Assembly: GCA_016190505.1 (NCBI GenBank)
Contig: JACPQM010000026.1
Location: forward strand, 1-34,306
Length of the DNA: 34,306 bases
Reading direction: 5' to 3'
DNA from: Chloroflexota bacterium
GTDB lineage: Bacteria; Chloroflexota; Dehalococcoidia; JACPQK01
The notes beneath the pieces are model-generated. The model was not told the origin of the DNA. It saw only the letters and a program-made list of their open reading frames with translations, and made no database searches. The position numbers and the translations under genes are program-made. This document shows, one piece after another, positions 22,201 through 32,601 of this stretch. Within the stretch, counting starts at the first letter, position 1. Each line of letters begins with the position of its first letter.

Positions 22201-25200
22201 AAGAACCTGACGGTGGCACAGGAGGCCATGAGCGGAGTGCAAGGGCTCGTCTTCGACGAGAACGTGCTGTACACCGTCCGCAGCGGCAAGGTAACCAAGG
22301 GGGGGCTGTTCACCACGGTCACTACAGACCCGCGGGGCATTGCGTTTACCCCGACCACGGCGGGTGGCGGCAGGGCGCTGTGGGTCCTGGTGGACGGTGA
22401 CCCGAAGGACAAGCTGCTCAAGGTGAACCCCGATACCGGCCAGTTGGACACGGTGTTCGGCGGCGGCACCGGTGCTGTGGATGCCCCCACCGACAAAACG
22501 GAGGGCATCGTATACCTCAAGGTCGGCGTCAACGACTTCCTGTGGATTGTCTCCAATGACGCGTCCGGCAAGAAGCTGTACAAGGTGAAGCCCAATGACG
22601 GGTCCGTTGCTGGCGACCCTATTGACATCAACAGCTACGCGTGGCAGGACCAGGGCGATCTGACCACCGACGGCACTAACCTGATTGTATACAGCACATC
22701 TGAGAACCGTGCCTACGTCATCAACACCGCCGGGGAGAAGATGGCGGAGAAGTGGCCCTATTTCCAGAACTTCACTGGGGCCAGGGGCCTGGCCTACCAC
22801 AGTGGGCGCCAGCAGTTCTACATCGGCAGCGGTGGGAAGCTTGGTGTGGTGGACTCCGAGTTCAACTACATCAGCGACTCGCAACTGCAGTTGGACGGGG
22901 CCAACGTCACTGGCCTTCAGGGCCTGGCCTTTGATGGCGATGCGCTGTACACTGCGCGCGCTATCGCCGGTGGCACTGGCAAAATTGGCGTGGGCGCCCT
23001 GCGGACTACGGTGACCACAGACCCTCGCGGCATCGCCTACAGCCCGGCTACTGCTACCCCGGGGCGCGCCTTGTGGATACTGGTGGACGGCAACCCCAAG
23101 GACCGGGTGCTAAAGGTGGACCCGGATACTGAACAGCTTCTGACGAGCTTCGATGCTCCCAACGATAAGACAGAGGGTATTACCTTCCTGGGCAACTTCC
23201 TGTGGATAGTCGCTAACGAGGCCAATGGGCGGAAGATGTACAAGGTGAACCCAAGCACTGGGGCAACGGCGGCTTCAGAGGACCTCAGCCGCTGGCCCGG
23301 CGGGTACGTGTACGAGGACCTGGGTGACCTCACCAACGACGGGACAAACCTGATTGCCTACGCCCTGGGGAACGACCGGGCGTGGGTCATCAATAGCAAC
23401 TTCGAGAAGGTGGAGGAGTGGAACATCCCACTCCCGTGGGACCAGTCGCTGGGTGGCGCCCGGGGCGTTGCCTACCGCAGCTCGAAAGACCAGTTGTTCG
23501 CTGGCAAGAGCACGAAGGTGCTCCAACTGGGCCGTGGCGGAAGCAACTTCCAGTTCATGGAAAGCTTCACTACCATCCTCCAGGGCACTCAGCCGGGCAT
23601 TCAGGGCATGGTGTTCGTGGAGGATACGCTCTACATCGCCCACACGGGGAGCGGCAAGGTATCCACGGCGGTGGCGCCGTCAGAGATTACCAACAAGCCA
23701 GTGGGCCTGGCCTACGATGCCACGAACAGCGAGCTTTACATCCTGGTGGAGGGCAAGGTCAAGGACCACATTCTGGTGGTGAATCCGACCACCGGTGCGG
23801 TGTTGCGGAACTTCCCTGCCCCCCACAAGGAGACCGGTGGCATAGCGTACATCGGGAGCACCCTCTATGTCTCCGTGAACCAGACGGAGCCGTGCTGCAA
23901 CCAGAGCATCAGAAAGCTCAATCCCCAGGACGGGGGAGAGTTCGCCCAGTTCGGCTTTGGCTCTGAGGGAGGCTGGGCGGTAACCGGCCTGGACACCGAT
24001 GGGACCAACCTCCTCGTCGGACTGGAGGGGGGCAACTATGTCGCCTTCCTGGACCCCTCCGACGGGATGCAGGTCAGCCGCCAGTACTTCTTCGACTTCC
24101 AGGTGGATCTGTGGCAGTCCCTCGCCTACCTCGCCTCCTCGAAGCACTTCTTCCTGGCGAAGGGGAAGTCTATTCTCCGGGTAGACGCGAACGGGCTCAA
24201 GGTCCAGGACTGGCTCATCAGCACCGTTGGGGTGGACAAGGTCATGGGTGCGGCCTTTGTGGGCAACGAACTCTACCTCGCAGAGGCGGAGGCGGCCGAG
24301 GGGTATACCATCCAGGCGGCGGGCATACCCCAGCCCCCCGTTGACATCAGCAGCATGCCCAAGGCCATGACTAGCGATGGCACTGACCTCTATGTGGCGG
24401 TGGAGGCCAGCCCCTGGGACAAAGTGCTCAAGCTGAGCCTCACCGGTCAACTGCTGGGGAGCTTCAACGCCCCCAGCAACGAGACTGTGGGGCTGGCGTG
24501 GCACAATGGTTTCCTGTATGCCTTGAGCCACGACCCGGCCCCTCCAGTCCCTGGGCAGCCGTCGGTGCAGCCTCGTCTGCACAAGCTAGACGCGGCCACG
24601 GGCGGGGAGATCGGCAACCCCACTGGTATCAGAATGCCGTCTGGCCCTGAGTACCTTTACGACCGCTCCACGGGCGGCCTGGCCAGCGATGGCGCCTTCC
24701 TGTACGCGGCCCTCGTTGATGGGAACTTCCTGAAAGTGAACCCCAATGACCTGCAGGCGCCTTCGCAGCGCATTACCCAGTTCGCCGGCATACTCCCCTA
24801 CCTGTGGGACCTCCAGTCCGGGGCCGTAGTCCTGGGCAAGCTGGTGGCCAGCGGCAACACCGGCATGGGGGGGCCGGCCAACGTCATCGCCCGGTTCAAT
24901 AAGAGCAATGGCGCGATGGTGGACCAGTTCAACCTGTACGACCCGGTGCTGGGCGACGTGGATGTGACGGGCTCGGCCTACATCGGCATTACCTTCTACA
25001 TGGCTGACGCCCTGGGCGACCGGATCATCAAGACCATAATGCCGGAGAATACGCCGGAGAAGACCGTCATTGGCGACAACTACCAGGGCAAGCTTGTCGC
25101 CCAGTACAACAGCTTTGTGGAGAGCCCCCTGGCGCCGTTCCGCATTATCAAGAACCCCGAGGTGAAAGTGCGGATCACGGAGCCAGTGGCCAACTTCAAG

Positions 25201-27474
25201 ACCTCCGCGGCGCAGGTGACCCTGAGAGGTTACGTTAATGACCCCGCGCTCACTGTTGCACCGTTTAACAGGGTGACCGTGGATGTGGAGTTGCCCTCCA
25301 CGACTCTGTTTGAGGATACTGTGGTGAACTCTGGGTCCAATCAGCTCTGGTCGCCGAGCGGGCTATGGTACATTTCCTGCCAGGGCGACCCCAACGGGGG
25401 CAAGGTCAAGAGCCCCCAGTGTGCCTGGCGTTACGGCAGGCAGGGGCAATCTGACTTCGATACCGGCGGCCAGACTCAAGGTAATCTCACTGCACAGGGC
25501 ATATTTACAGTAGGCCCCGGCACCGGCTTGGCGTTCTCCACCTGGTACGACACCGAGCCTCCACCCGACAGGGACAAGAAGACCGTCGCGGTGGCGGAGG
25601 TGACCCAGGACCTGGCGGGCAACGATGTGGTGGGCGAGTACAAGCCGTTGGCCAGGATCGTGGGCCGTGGGTTTGGCGGTGGCGCCCCGCCGTCCAATGC
25701 CGCCCCCGGCTTCAGGTACATCGAGGTGGACCCGGCCAAGTTCATACCTGGTCAGCAGGGGCCTGTGGCCTCTTTCTTCGACGTGTTCCTTGACCTGTCC
25801 CCGTTCGCAGGGAAGCGGATCAAGGTGCGCTTCCACTTTGACAGTGTGGACGGCTTCGGCAACAGCGGTAACGGCTGGTATGTGGACGATATTCGGATCA
25901 CAGGCGCAGGCGTAGAGCGGAGCGAGGCCAGCGTAACCGCCTTGAGCCAGCCGTTGTCCATCAATGGCGATACCTACTTCGGCCAGTTCGACACCCCGAT
26001 TACCCTGGCCGACGGCCAGGTCACGGTCAGGGTCAAGGCCGTGCAACCCTATGCACCGTTCCTGCAGGGTGAGGCCACCGTCAGTGGCTTCCAGGACAGG
26101 CAGGCCCCGCAATTGAGCCTGTTCGGCATACCGCCCGTGACCAACTCTCTACTCCACACCCTGAAGGGCAACGTCAGTGACATGACCTTCCAGACGTTGG
26201 AGATCAGGCAGAAGGATGTCTTCGGCGAACGCGTCATCTACACCCTGAACCAGTTGCCCCAGAACCAGCCCTTCACGGTGCCGGTGAGCCTCGTCGAGGG
26301 CGAAAACGTCTTCACTGGCGTGGCCTCCGACGGCTCCGGACTGACTACCACAACTGAATTGAGGACTAAGGCGGACACCACCAAGCCCACGGTAAGCAAT
26401 GTTAGGGTAATCATCCCGGTGGGCGAGACCAAGGCCCGGCCCGGCGACCAGGTCATCATGGACATCTCCGCCAGCGATGGCACGGGCAGCGGTGTGGGGC
26501 AGGTGCTGATGTTCATGCCTGGCGACACTCAGGGCGTCCCACTCATACCCGCCGCAGAGCTCCCGGGCGTAGTCAGGGACTTGTGGCAGGTTGCCGGCGA
26601 CTTCGTAGGCTTCGGCACGGTGCCTGCCGGCACGCCGCCAGGCCTGTGGAGCTTCACGGTGAAGGCGGTTGACCAGGCCGGCAATACGGGCGATCCTGTG
26701 GCCGGCCAGATCACCGTGGTCTCCACCCTGGAGCAGTTCAACCGCTACCTGATGCCGGGCTTCAACTTCATCTCCACGCCGCTCCAGTGCACCGGCAGCA
26801 AGGTCAGCCAGGGTGGGGTGTGCAGCAACGACGGCACGCCTTCCTTCGACATCGAGGCGCTGCTCGAGCAGGTGGTGCCCAACGCCAATCCCAACTTTGA
26901 CCCGGACGGCAATCCCAACACGCCGGTCAGGCTGAAGGACGTCATCGAGACTATCTCGACCTTCACCGGCGGCACGGCGGCCACGGGCGAGTTCCTGGTC
27001 TACACCACCGACCCGGCGGCTGACACCCTCACCAAGCTGGAAGTGCTTGTCGGCTACCTGGTGAAGACCAAGGCAGGGGCATTCAAGGAGTCTGACGCAA
27101 TCGCCGTGGGCTTCCCGCCCACCCCGGCACCCATCAAGCTGACCTTCAGCGGCTCCGTCCTCCTGCCCGGCGACGTGCCTCCGGTCAGGGCCGTGGTCGG
27201 CGGCTGGAACACCGTGGCGGCCCACACCGAGAACGCCTCCAGGGTGGAGCGGTTCCTGGCCGGCGTCTCCGTGCCCCAGAAGAGGTGGGCTTCGCTGCTG
27301 AGCTACGTCAACTCGGTAACCTTCACGCCGCCTACGGACCCCCAGGCGGAGGGCGAGCTGAAGGTGTTCCTGGGCGCTTTCAAGGGCAAGTTCGATGGTG
27401 ACACTGTGGCCCCAGGCGACGGCTTCTGGCTCTACATGGTCGAGACGGGCAACCTGGTGTCGGTCCTCGAGTAG
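19297..27474 (+). CDS. Giant exported beta-propeller-like repeat protein (2725 residues)
   Basis: Unrecognised as a named protein; an exported surface protein by its build. The ATG at 19297 follows AGGAG at 7 bases and gives a signal peptide (residues 1-31, NKKRSRFLLSFLVAVVVLGL...). Next come a GYGYGYGYY stretch (~129) and five LP(N/D)T-x3-FD(I/V)P repeats (~191-297). Seven ~226-residue repeats follow (~330-1918, starting near 330, 553, 789, 1009, 1240, 1466, 1688), each made of about five ~45-residue blade-like units. Typical lines are TDPRGIA, LWVLVDGDPKDKLLKVN, GRKLYKVNPSTG and GARGLAYHSGRQQ. Then come Ig-like parts (~1958, ~2280), a jelly-roll-like segment ending NGWYVDDIRITG (~2200), and a C-terminal module with GFNFISTPLQC and PGDGFWLYM. 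No C-terminal anchor is visible. Confidence 0.85.
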   Translation: MNKKRSRFLLSFLVAVVVLGLILVPAPTVFGLDASLATTKPPVGQEPPSHKLGEAVESDGEVTLVEGEVRNIVKVTYSVQGPQPLSVDLPLLPGLNQDLTALLPKDQQGNPIGQLFVDVVLDNILVDGFGYGYGYGYYQGGPNGGKLKYHIKWVPPIFKYPPPIFTQVPAYEPGFTIPQLEAPSPPDPASVLPNTAKKFDIPSVGAAQGTALPNTDLAFDIPQVTVTSGVPESVPNLPNTTSAFDVPTVTVSGNPTGVGDGLPDTVAAFDIPTVAGSSLPTGVPELPDTAATFDIPLWPAPTAPNDEPSLTASSGDNSALAFTTPGSPTPTPKGITWDGTNFWMLVGGTPDRIIKVNTSGQQVGSAILGPDANRAPSGLRDLVYLNGSLWVLGNSQNTDVYGNIHIVYKLPNPSTDQENTPDWANLTQFSASERWSEMGGITVEGSGTSGTLWLVRKDGGRLFNVDQNGDELGAAWSDQTLAKNGVAFYNGSLYTSSGNKISQWSTNGAKVRDITTSPARSGIQGMALRDSVLYFVSSDKNVYRSFIAQTPTTDPRGMVLQTSGSDKFLWVLVDGDPKDKLLKIDITSGSPTYGQLFAGFGSNGAVDAPSASTEGIALLGTSLWIVTNEGGTRKLYKVNPSNGNTQAEFDLGTVQVWGDIGDITTDGTKLQLYEKSNNWIHIISYDSQNNSITREESKGTCCPQGLTITGARGLAYHSGREQYFVASSSRLARFDSTWGFIVEGGLTVDQTSTSGVEGVAFDGDLLYVARKVTGGTGKVTRGGLVTTVSTDPRGVALSTSTATAGRALWILVDGNPKDKVLKVNPDTGDLLTSFDAPTNRTEGIAFLRVSNADALWILANETSGRKIYKVNPSTGKTLVTYDISSFVWQDMGDITTDGTNLVVYAASENREVVIDTTGQKVEDKWTCCPTLTGARGLAYHAGRQQYYAANGGKLVVWDRTFTNIVGTEKNLTVAQEAMSGVQGLVFDENVLYTVRSGKVTKGGLFTTVTTDPRGIAFTPTTAGGGRALWVLVDGDPKDKLLKVNPDTGQLDTVFGGGTGAVDAPTDKTEGIVYLKVGVNDFLWIVSNDASGKKLYKVKPNDGSVAGDPIDINSYAWQDQGDLTTDGTNLIVYSTSENRAYVINTAGEKMAEKWPYFQNFTGARGLAYHSGRQQFYIGSGGKLGVVDSEFNYISDSQLQLDGANVTGLQGLAFDGDALYTARAIAGGTGKIGVGALRTTVTTDPRGIAYSPATATPGRALWILVDGNPKDRVLKVDPDTEQLLTSFDAPNDKTEGITFLGNFLWIVANEANGRKMYKVNPSTGATAASEDLSRWPGGYVYEDLGDLTNDGTNLIAYALGNDRAWVINSNFEKVEEWNIPLPWDQSLGGARGVAYRSSKDQLFAGKSTKVLQLGRGGSNFQFMESFTTILQGTQPGIQGMVFVEDTLYIAHTGSGKVSTAVAPSEITNKPVGLAYDATNSELYILVEGKVKDHILVVNPTTGAVLRNFPAPHKETGGIAYIGSTLYVSVNQTEPCCNQSIRKLNPQDGGEFAQFGFGSEGGWAVTGLDTDGTNLLVGLEGGNYVAFLDPSDGMQVSRQYFFDFQVDLWQSLAYLASSKHFFLAKGKSILRVDANGLKVQDWLISTVGVDKVMGAAFVGNELYLAEAEAAEGYTIQAAGIPQPPVDISSMPKAMTSDGTDLYVAVEASPWDKVLKLSLTGQLLGSFNAPSNETVGLAWHNGFLYALSHDPAPPVPGQPSVQPRLHKLDAATGGEIGNPTGIRMPSGPEYLYDRSTGGLASDGAFLYAALVDGNFLKVNPNDLQAPSQRITQFAGILPYLWDLQSGAVVLGKLVASGNTGMGGPANVIARFNKSNGAMVDQFNLYDPVLGDVDVTGSAYIGITFYMADALGDRIIKTIMPENTPEKTVIGDNYQGKLVAQYNSFVESPLAPFRIIKNPEVKVRITEPVANFKTSAAQVTLRGYVNDPALTVAPFNRVTVDVELPSTTLFEDTVVNSGSNQLWSPSGLWYISCQGDPNGGKVKSPQCAWRYGRQGQSDFDTGGQTQGNLTAQGIFTVGPGTGLAFSTWYDTEPPPDRDKKTVAVAEVTQDLAGNDVVGEYKPLARIVGRGFGGGAPPSNAAPGFRYIEVDPAKFIPGQQGPVASFFDVFLDLSPFAGKRIKVRFHFDSVDGFGNSGNGWYVDDIRITGAGVERSEASVTALSQPLSINGDTYFGQFDTPITLADGQVTVRVKAVQPYAPFLQGEATVSGFQDRQAPQLSLFGIPPVTNSLLHTLKGNVSDMTFQTLEIRQKDVFGERVIYTLNQLPQNQPFTVPVSLVEGENVFTGVASDGSGLTTTTELRTKADTTKPTVSNVRVIIPVGETKARPGDQVIMDISASDGTGSGVGQVLMFMPGDTQGVPLIPAAELPGVVRDLWQVAGDFVGFGTVPAGTPPGLWSFTVKAVDQAGNTGDPVAGQITVVSTLEQFNRYLMPGFNFISTPLQCTGSKVSQGGVCSNDGTPSFDIEALLEQVVPNANPNFDPDGNPNTPVRLKDVIETISTFTGGTAATGEFLVYTTDPAADTLTKLEVLVGYLVKTKAGAFKESDAIAVGFPPTPAPIKLTFSGSVLLPGDVPPVRAVVGGWNTVAAHTENASRVERFLAGVSVPQKRWASLLSYVNSVTFTPPTDPQAEGELKVFLGAFKGKFDGDTVAPGDGFWLYMVETGNLVSVLE

Positions 27475-27562
27475 CGCAATGTCATTGGAAACGGTAGGAT
27501 GCCCAGTAGCTAGTCGGCATGGATAATCGGGCAGAGGCGCAGGCAAGCGCCTGACGAAGGGC

Positions 27563-27600
27563 CCTCCCTCGGCGGCAGACCGCTGCCGAGGGAGGGTTTC
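27563..27600 (+). terminator. Candidate intrinsic terminator after the giant gene
   Basis: A perfect 12-bp stem (CCCTCCCTCGGC, 27563-27574, with GCCGAGGGAGGG, 27586-27597) and an 11-base loop, followed by a short T run (TTT). It lies 89 bases past the giant gene stop and 54 bases before the next gene. The short T run suggests partial termination, tuning expression of the second gene. Confidence 0.5.
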
Positions 27601-27653
27601 CAGTTGTGAACGGGAATCGAAGGCCAAAAAATGTCATTGCCTGGCGGTGAAGC

Positions 27654-30600
27654 TTGCGTAGTAGAGTTGTTCGGGCAGCAGTACTGGTAGCCCTGCTGGT
27701 TGCCTGGGGTGTCTCCTATTGGCAGATAACCCGGGCAGCCCCTTTGCCACCCATGATCCTGCGGGGGAACGTTCTCGTTGGCGGGCAGCCTGCCGCCAAT
27801 GGCCTGGTTGTTCAGGCCAGGACCGGCGGTACTGTGTTCGGCAGCGGCACCACGAGTGGCGCCGCCTACGGCCTGGTTACCCAGTTCCAGATTAGAGGTG
27901 ACGATCCCGACACCACCACCACAAAGGAGGGCGGCAGCAACGGAGACAGCGTTCTCCTCTTTGTAGACGGCCTGCAAGCCACCCTGACTGACGGGGCCAC
28001 CGGCCAGCCGCTCTCATCCGTTACCTTCACTAGCGGCAGCAGCATAGAGGTCCACCTGTCTGCCCCGGCACGCCCCGTGGCCGACGCCAAGACCGTAACC
28101 ACACCCGAGGACACCGCCTTGGGCATTACCCTGACTGGCTCAGATGCCGAGACCTGCCAGCTTACCTTTGGCATCGTTTCACCGCCCACTACCGGCAGCC
28201 TGGGCACCCTGACTGGCCTGGCCTGCACCCCGGGCGCACCAAACCGCGACAGCGCTACGGTAACCTATACTCCCGGCGCCAACTTCAACGGCGCCGATAG
28301 CTTCACCTACACGGTGAACGATGGTACCATAGACAGCGCTCCGGCTACGGTTACCATCACCGTGACCGCGGTGAACGATGCCCCCAGCTTCACCGGGGGT
28401 GCCAACCAGGCTGTGCTGGAGGACTCGGGCGCCCAAACTGTAGTGGCCTGGGCCACGAACATGTCCCCTGGCCCGTCTGACGAAAGCGCCCAGGCCATTG
28501 ACTTCATCGTCAGCAACGACAACAACGGCCTGTTCTCCTCCCAGCCCGCCATCGCCCCCAACGGCACCCTGACCTACACCCCGGCAGCCAATGCCAACGG
28601 CTCGGCCATGGTGACCGTGCAGGCCCATGATGATGGCGGCACCGCCAACGGTGGCGTGGACACCTCGGCGGCGCAGACCTTCACCATCACGGTGACCGCT
28701 GTCAACGATGTCCCCAGCTTCGTCAAGGGGGCTGACCAGAGCGTCCTGGAGGATGCCGGCGCTCAGAGTGTGCCCAACTGGGCCACCAGTATCTCCCCTG
28801 GCCCGGCGAATGAGAGCTCCCAGACTGTCAGCTTCGTCGTCGGCAACAACAACAACGCGCTGTTCTCCGCCCCGCCGTCGGTTACTGCTGACGGCACCCT
28901 GGCTTATACCACAGGACCCGGTGCCAACGGCTCGGCCACCGTGACGGTGCAAGTCCGGGACAGCGGGGGCATCGCCAACGGTGGCGTGGATACCTCGGCG
29001 GCCCAGACCTTCACCATCGCCGTGACCGCGGTCAACGACGCCCCTAGCTTCGTCAAAGGGGCCAACCAGAGCGTCCCGGAGGATATCGGCGCTCAGACCG
29101 TGCCCAACTGGGCTACCAGCATCTCCCCCGGCCCCCCCAATGAGGCCGGCCAGACAGTCAATTTCATTGTCAGCAATGACAACAACGGCCTGTTCTCCTC
29201 CCAGCCAGCCATCGCCGCCAACGGCACCCTGACCTACACCCCGGCGACAGACGCCAACGGCTCGGCCACCGTGACTGTGCAGCTCCATGACGATGGCGGC
29301 GCCGCCAACGGTGGCGCGGACACCTCGCCGGCGCAGACCTTCACCATCACCGTTACCGAGGTCAACGACCCGCCGCTGGCTACTGGTGACAACAAGTCTA
29401 TGCTCAGCAACAGGCCACTGGAGTTCCCGGCCGGTGAGCTGACAGCCAATGACAGCCCTGGCCCGGCCAATGAAAGCGGCCAGACGCTCACCGTGACCGG
29501 GGTGAGCACCGCCAGCACCCAGGGCGGCACAGCCAGCCTCGCCGCCGGCACTGTCACCTACACCCCGGCGACCAACTTCACCGGCGTGGACACCTTCACC
29601 TACACGGTGACGGACAACGGCACCACCAACGGAGCCCCTGACCCCAAGTCGGCCCAGGGAACCGTCACCGTACAAGTGACGGAAGGGAACGTTGCTCCCA
29701 CGGCCCAGTCCCAGACTGTGGCCACCCCTGAGGACACCCAACTGGTCATTACACTTACTGGCTCCGACGTGGAGACGTGTCAGCTCACCTTCAGTTTTGG
29801 GTTGCCCGCACAGGGTGTGCTCAGTGCTCCAGAGGACCTTGCCTGTGTGGCCGGCACCCCCAACCAGGACAGCAAGAGGGTGACCTATACCCCGAACGCC
29901 AACTTCTTTGGGACCGATAGCTTCACCTACACGGTGAACGATGGCACGGCGACCAGTACCTCTGCCACTGTGACCATCACCGTAACCGCGGTCAACGACG
30001 CCCCCAGCTTCACCAGGGGGAGTGACCAGACGGTCAACGAGGACGCGGGCGCTCAGACCGTTGTTGGTTGGGCCACCGCCATCTCCCCCGGCCCCGCCAG
30101 CGAAAGCGCCCAGGCCGTTGACTTCATCGTTAGCAACGACAACAACGGGCTGTTCTCCTCCCAGCCAGCCATTGATGCCAGCGGCACCTTGACTTTCACG
30201 CCGGTGGCCAACGCCAACGGCTCGGCCATGGTGACCGTGCAGCTCCATGACGATGGCGGCACCGCCGGCGGTGGCGTGGACACCTCGGCGGCGCAGACCT
30301 TCACCATCACCGTTGCTCCGGTCAACGACGCCCCCAGCTTCGTCAAAGGGGCCAACCAGACAGTCGCCGCGAATGCCGGTGCCCAGACGGTCAGTGGCTG
30401 GGCCACGAGTATCTCCCCCGGCCCGGCTGACGAAAGCGCCCAGGCCGTGGACTTCATCGTGAGCAACGACAACAACGGGCTGTTCTCGGTCCAGCCGTCT
30501 ATCGCCGCGAACGGCACGCTGACCTACACCCCGGCGGCCGCGGGGACGGCCACGGTGACCGTTCAGCTCCATGATGACGGGGGCACGGCTAACGGTGGGG

Positions 30601-32540
30601 TGGACACGTCGGCGGCCCAGACCTTCACCATCACCATCACCGCCGTCGGTGGGGGTGGCATCGGTGGTGGGGGTGGGGCTTTGCCAACGGCCACGCCTTC
30701 GCCTACGCCCACGCCTACGGCGACGGCAACGCCGGCGCCCACCCCGACACCTCAGCCCACGCCGACGGCCACGGCCGGACCGACACCTACGCCTGCGGCC
30801 GGGCCGACAGCCACGCCGACGGCCGGGCCTGCGCCCACGCCCACGGCGGCGCCCACCCCGACACCGCAGCCCACGCCCACGCCCACGGCGGCGCCCACCC
30901 CGACACCGCAGCCCACGCCTACGCCCACGGCGGCGCCCACCCCGACGCCGCAGCCCACGCCCACCCCGACACCCCGGCCTACGCCGGCGCCCACAGCCGG
31001 GCCCACGCCCACACCGACGCCTGTACCGGTGTTGAAGCCAGCGGAGGTGAACGAGAGGCCGGCCGAGGAGGTAGCGAAGAAGCTCAGGGAAGCGCCTCCG
31101 GAGCAGGCGGCCCAGAGCCTGCAGCAGGTGGGCGTGAGTGCTGCCAAGGCGGCTGCGGTCCTCAAGGAAATGGCCGGCGATGCGGCCGGAATTGAGGCTG
31201 CGGCAAAGATCGTCGAGAAGATGGCGGAGGCCAACGCCCAGAAGGCGGCTGAGGTGGTGGCGCAGTTGGACACCGCCCAGGCGGCGAAGGTGGTCCAGGA
31301 GATGGCCTCGGACAAGGCCGCCGGGGTGATGGAGCAGTTGGATGCCACCAGGGCGGCGAAAGTGGTCGAGGAGATGGCGTCGGTGAAGGCGGCCGCGGTC
31401 CTGGACAGGACGAGCACCCAGAAGGCCGCCCAGGTGCTGGAGCAGATGTCGGCCAAGAAGGCTGGGGCGGTGATGCAGGAGATCCCCACGCCCAAGCTGG
31501 CATCGGTGGTGGCCAGCATGTCGGAGACGGCCCTGGTCCACCGCCTTCCCGAGCTTACCCCTGAGAAGCTGAATGACATACCTCGAGAGACGCTGTTTGC
31601 CGCCCTGCCCACCGTTCCCACTGAGGCATTCACGGGTGAGAAGACACCCACGCCTCCGCCCGGTGACCCCCGGCCTGTGGTGCTGTTTACCAGTGACACG
31701 GGCGCGAAGTACCTGGCGATCAAGACTACCGGTGGGGAATGGGCTTTGCTCATGGGGAGTCCCTACCCCATCGCCAGGATAATGGCCAAGTTCCGGGTTG
31801 GCCTGGAGAACGTAGAGACAACTGCCGAGGAGCTGCCTGCCCGGCCTGCGGGGATACCCAGTGACGTGCCGGGCATCCAGGCGGGCAAGTATTTCACCAT
31901 AGGGGTGGCCGGGGCCAAAGCCACAGATGTGCAGGTGGCGCACCTCACCTTCAAGGTGGGGAAGACGTGGCTGGCGGAGAACGGGATACAGAAGTGGTCG
32001 GTGCAGCTTCATCGCTATGACGAGAGCAAGAAGGTGTGGGTGCCGGTGCCGAGCAAGCGGGTGAACGAGGACGCCGAGTATGTGTACTACTCGGCCGTGC
32101 TGCCTGGCTTCTCCACGTTTGCGGTAGCTGGTCTGACCGAAGCGCCACGGCGGTTGATGTCGGCAAGCAACCTGCGGATAAGCCCGGCTCAGGCGGCTTC
32201 AAGCGAAAAGGTGACCGTCACGGCCACCATAAGCAATCTGTCATCCCGGGAGGAGACCTTCATGGTGCCTCTGTGGGTGAATTCGGAGGCCGAGGCCAGC
32301 CAGGTCATCACCCTGGGGGCAGGGGCGAAGGGCGCCCTGAAGCTCGTGGTAGCACGCCAGGCGGAGGGCAGCTACGAGGTACGGGTGGACCGGGAGACCG
32401 GTACGTTTACCGTGACCGGCGTTCAGCCCGCCAGGGGGCCCTCAGTCAGCGCCATCGCCGCCGTCACCTTCGTTGTCCTGGCCGCGGCTGTAGGCGTGGT
32501 CCTGGTGGCCGTCAGGCGGCGCCGCCAGAACCCCCGGTAG
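27654..32540 (+). CDS. Membrane-anchored multidomain surface protein with cadherin-like repeats and a PGF-pre-PGF domain (1628 residues)
   Basis: A cell-surface protein of unknown role. TTG start at 27654, with a signal peptide at residues 1-29. Then: a carboxypeptidase-regulatory-like domain (~34-110), a cadherin-like/Big_9-type block (~140-238), three ~110-residue repeats (~240, 349, 459; each starts VNDxPSF), a divergent unit (~570), a second Big_9-type block (~680) and two more repeats (~779, ~889). A Pro/Thr linker (~1005-1128) is followed by short amphipathic helical repeats resembling the MgtE N-terminal superhelix (~1130-1325; [20 protein letters not shown]). A PGF-pre-PGF-like domain (~1340-1495; [31 protein letters not shown]) precedes a CARDB-like domain (~1507-1590), one membrane helix (~1600-1620) and an Arg-rich tail. 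It lies 179 bases behind the giant gene. Confidence 0.85.
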   Translation: MRSRVVRAAVLVALLVAWGVSYWQITRAAPLPPMILRGNVLVGGQPAANGLVVQARTGGTVFGSGTTSGAAYGLVTQFQIRGDDPDTTTTKEGGSNGDSVLLFVDGLQATLTDGATGQPLSSVTFTSGSSIEVHLSAPARPVADAKTVTTPEDTALGITLTGSDAETCQLTFGIVSPPTTGSLGTLTGLACTPGAPNRDSATVTYTPGANFNGADSFTYTVNDGTIDSAPATVTITVTAVNDAPSFTGGANQAVLEDSGAQTVVAWATNMSPGPSDESAQAIDFIVSNDNNGLFSSQPAIAPNGTLTYTPAANANGSAMVTVQAHDDGGTANGGVDTSAAQTFTITVTAVNDVPSFVKGADQSVLEDAGAQSVPNWATSISPGPANESSQTVSFVVGNNNNALFSAPPSVTADGTLAYTTGPGANGSATVTVQVRDSGGIANGGVDTSAAQTFTIAVTAVNDAPSFVKGANQSVPEDIGAQTVPNWATSISPGPPNEAGQTVNFIVSNDNNGLFSSQPAIAANGTLTYTPATDANGSATVTVQLHDDGGAANGGADTSPAQTFTITVTEVNDPPLATGDNKSMLSNRPLEFPAGELTANDSPGPANESGQTLTVTGVSTASTQGGTASLAAGTVTYTPATNFTGVDTFTYTVTDNGTTNGAPDPKSAQGTVTVQVTEGNVAPTAQSQTVATPEDTQLVITLTGSDVETCQLTFSFGLPAQGVLSAPEDLACVAGTPNQDSKRVTYTPNANFFGTDSFTYTVNDGTATSTSATVTITVTAVNDAPSFTRGSDQTVNEDAGAQTVVGWATAISPGPASESAQAVDFIVSNDNNGLFSSQPAIDASGTLTFTPVANANGSAMVTVQLHDDGGTAGGGVDTSAAQTFTITVAPVNDAPSFVKGANQTVAANAGAQTVSGWATSISPGPADESAQAVDFIVSNDNNGLFSVQPSIAANGTLTYTPAAAGTATVTVQLHDDGGTANGGVDTSAAQTFTITITAVGGGGIGGGGGALPTATPSPTPTPTATATPAPTPTPQPTPTATAGPTPTPAAGPTATPTAGPAPTPTAAPTPTPQPTPTPTAAPTPTPQPTPTPTAAPTPTPQPTPTPTPRPTPAPTAGPTPTPTPVPVLKPAEVNERPAEEVAKKLREAPPEQAAQSLQQVGVSAAKAAAVLKEMAGDAAGIEAAAKIVEKMAEANAQKAAEVVAQLDTAQAAKVVQEMASDKAAGVMEQLDATRAAKVVEEMASVKAAAVLDRTSTQKAAQVLEQMSAKKAGAVMQEIPTPKLASVVASMSETALVHRLPELTPEKLNDIPRETLFAALPTVPTEAFTGEKTPTPPPGDPRPVVLFTSDTGAKYLAIKTTGGEWALLMGSPYPIARIMAKFRVGLENVETTAEELPARPAGIPSDVPGIQAGKYFTIGVAGAKATDVQVAHLTFKVGKTWLAENGIQKWSVQLHRYDESKKVWVPVPSKRVNEDAEYVYYSAVLPGFSTFAVAGLTEAPRRLMSASNLRISPAQAASSEKVTVTATISNLSSREETFMVPLWVNSEAEASQVITLGAGAKGALKLVVARQAEGSYEVRVDRETGTFTVTGVQPARGPSVSAIAAVTFVVLAAAVGVVLVAVRRRRQNPR
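28371..30648 (+). repeat. Tandem ~330-bp cadherin-like coding repeats
   Basis: Within the 1628-residue gene, ~330-bp units start near 28371, 28699, 29029, 29989 and 30319. They are highly alike at DNA level (for example the segments encoding [14 protein letters not shown] and [13 protein letters not shown]). A larger duplication of Big_9-type block plus repeats (28080-29359 against 29690-30648) is also visible. This suggests recent recombinational growth. Confidence 0.75.
30843..30968 (+). repeat. Three 42-bp tandem repeats in the Pro/Thr linker
   Basis: Three consecutive 42-bp units starting at 30843, 30885 and 30927 encode a 14-residue [18 protein letters not shown] period. They differ at only a few positions. 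The linker probably spans the cell envelope and its length may vary between strains. Confidence 0.7.
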
Positions 32541-32601
32541 CCCCCGGAATCTGTCTATATCAAACACTGGTCTGACCGAGCAGGCTTCAGGCTCCGGGGC
32601 G

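Noticed and set aside
26149..27627. 492-codon minus-strand open frame
   Set aside because: Antisense shadow of the giant gene 3' end, with biased composition and no recognisable motif.
30843..30968. CRISPR-like array
   Set aside because: The 42-bp repeats abut with no spacers and code for a Pro/Thr linker.
28179..32012. 1277-codon open frame on the minus strand
   Set aside because: It runs antisense to the repeat-rich 1628-residue gene. It reads as Gly/Arg-rich low complexity that mirrors the sense repeats, and it has no ribosome-binding site or domain. High GC explains the lack of stops.
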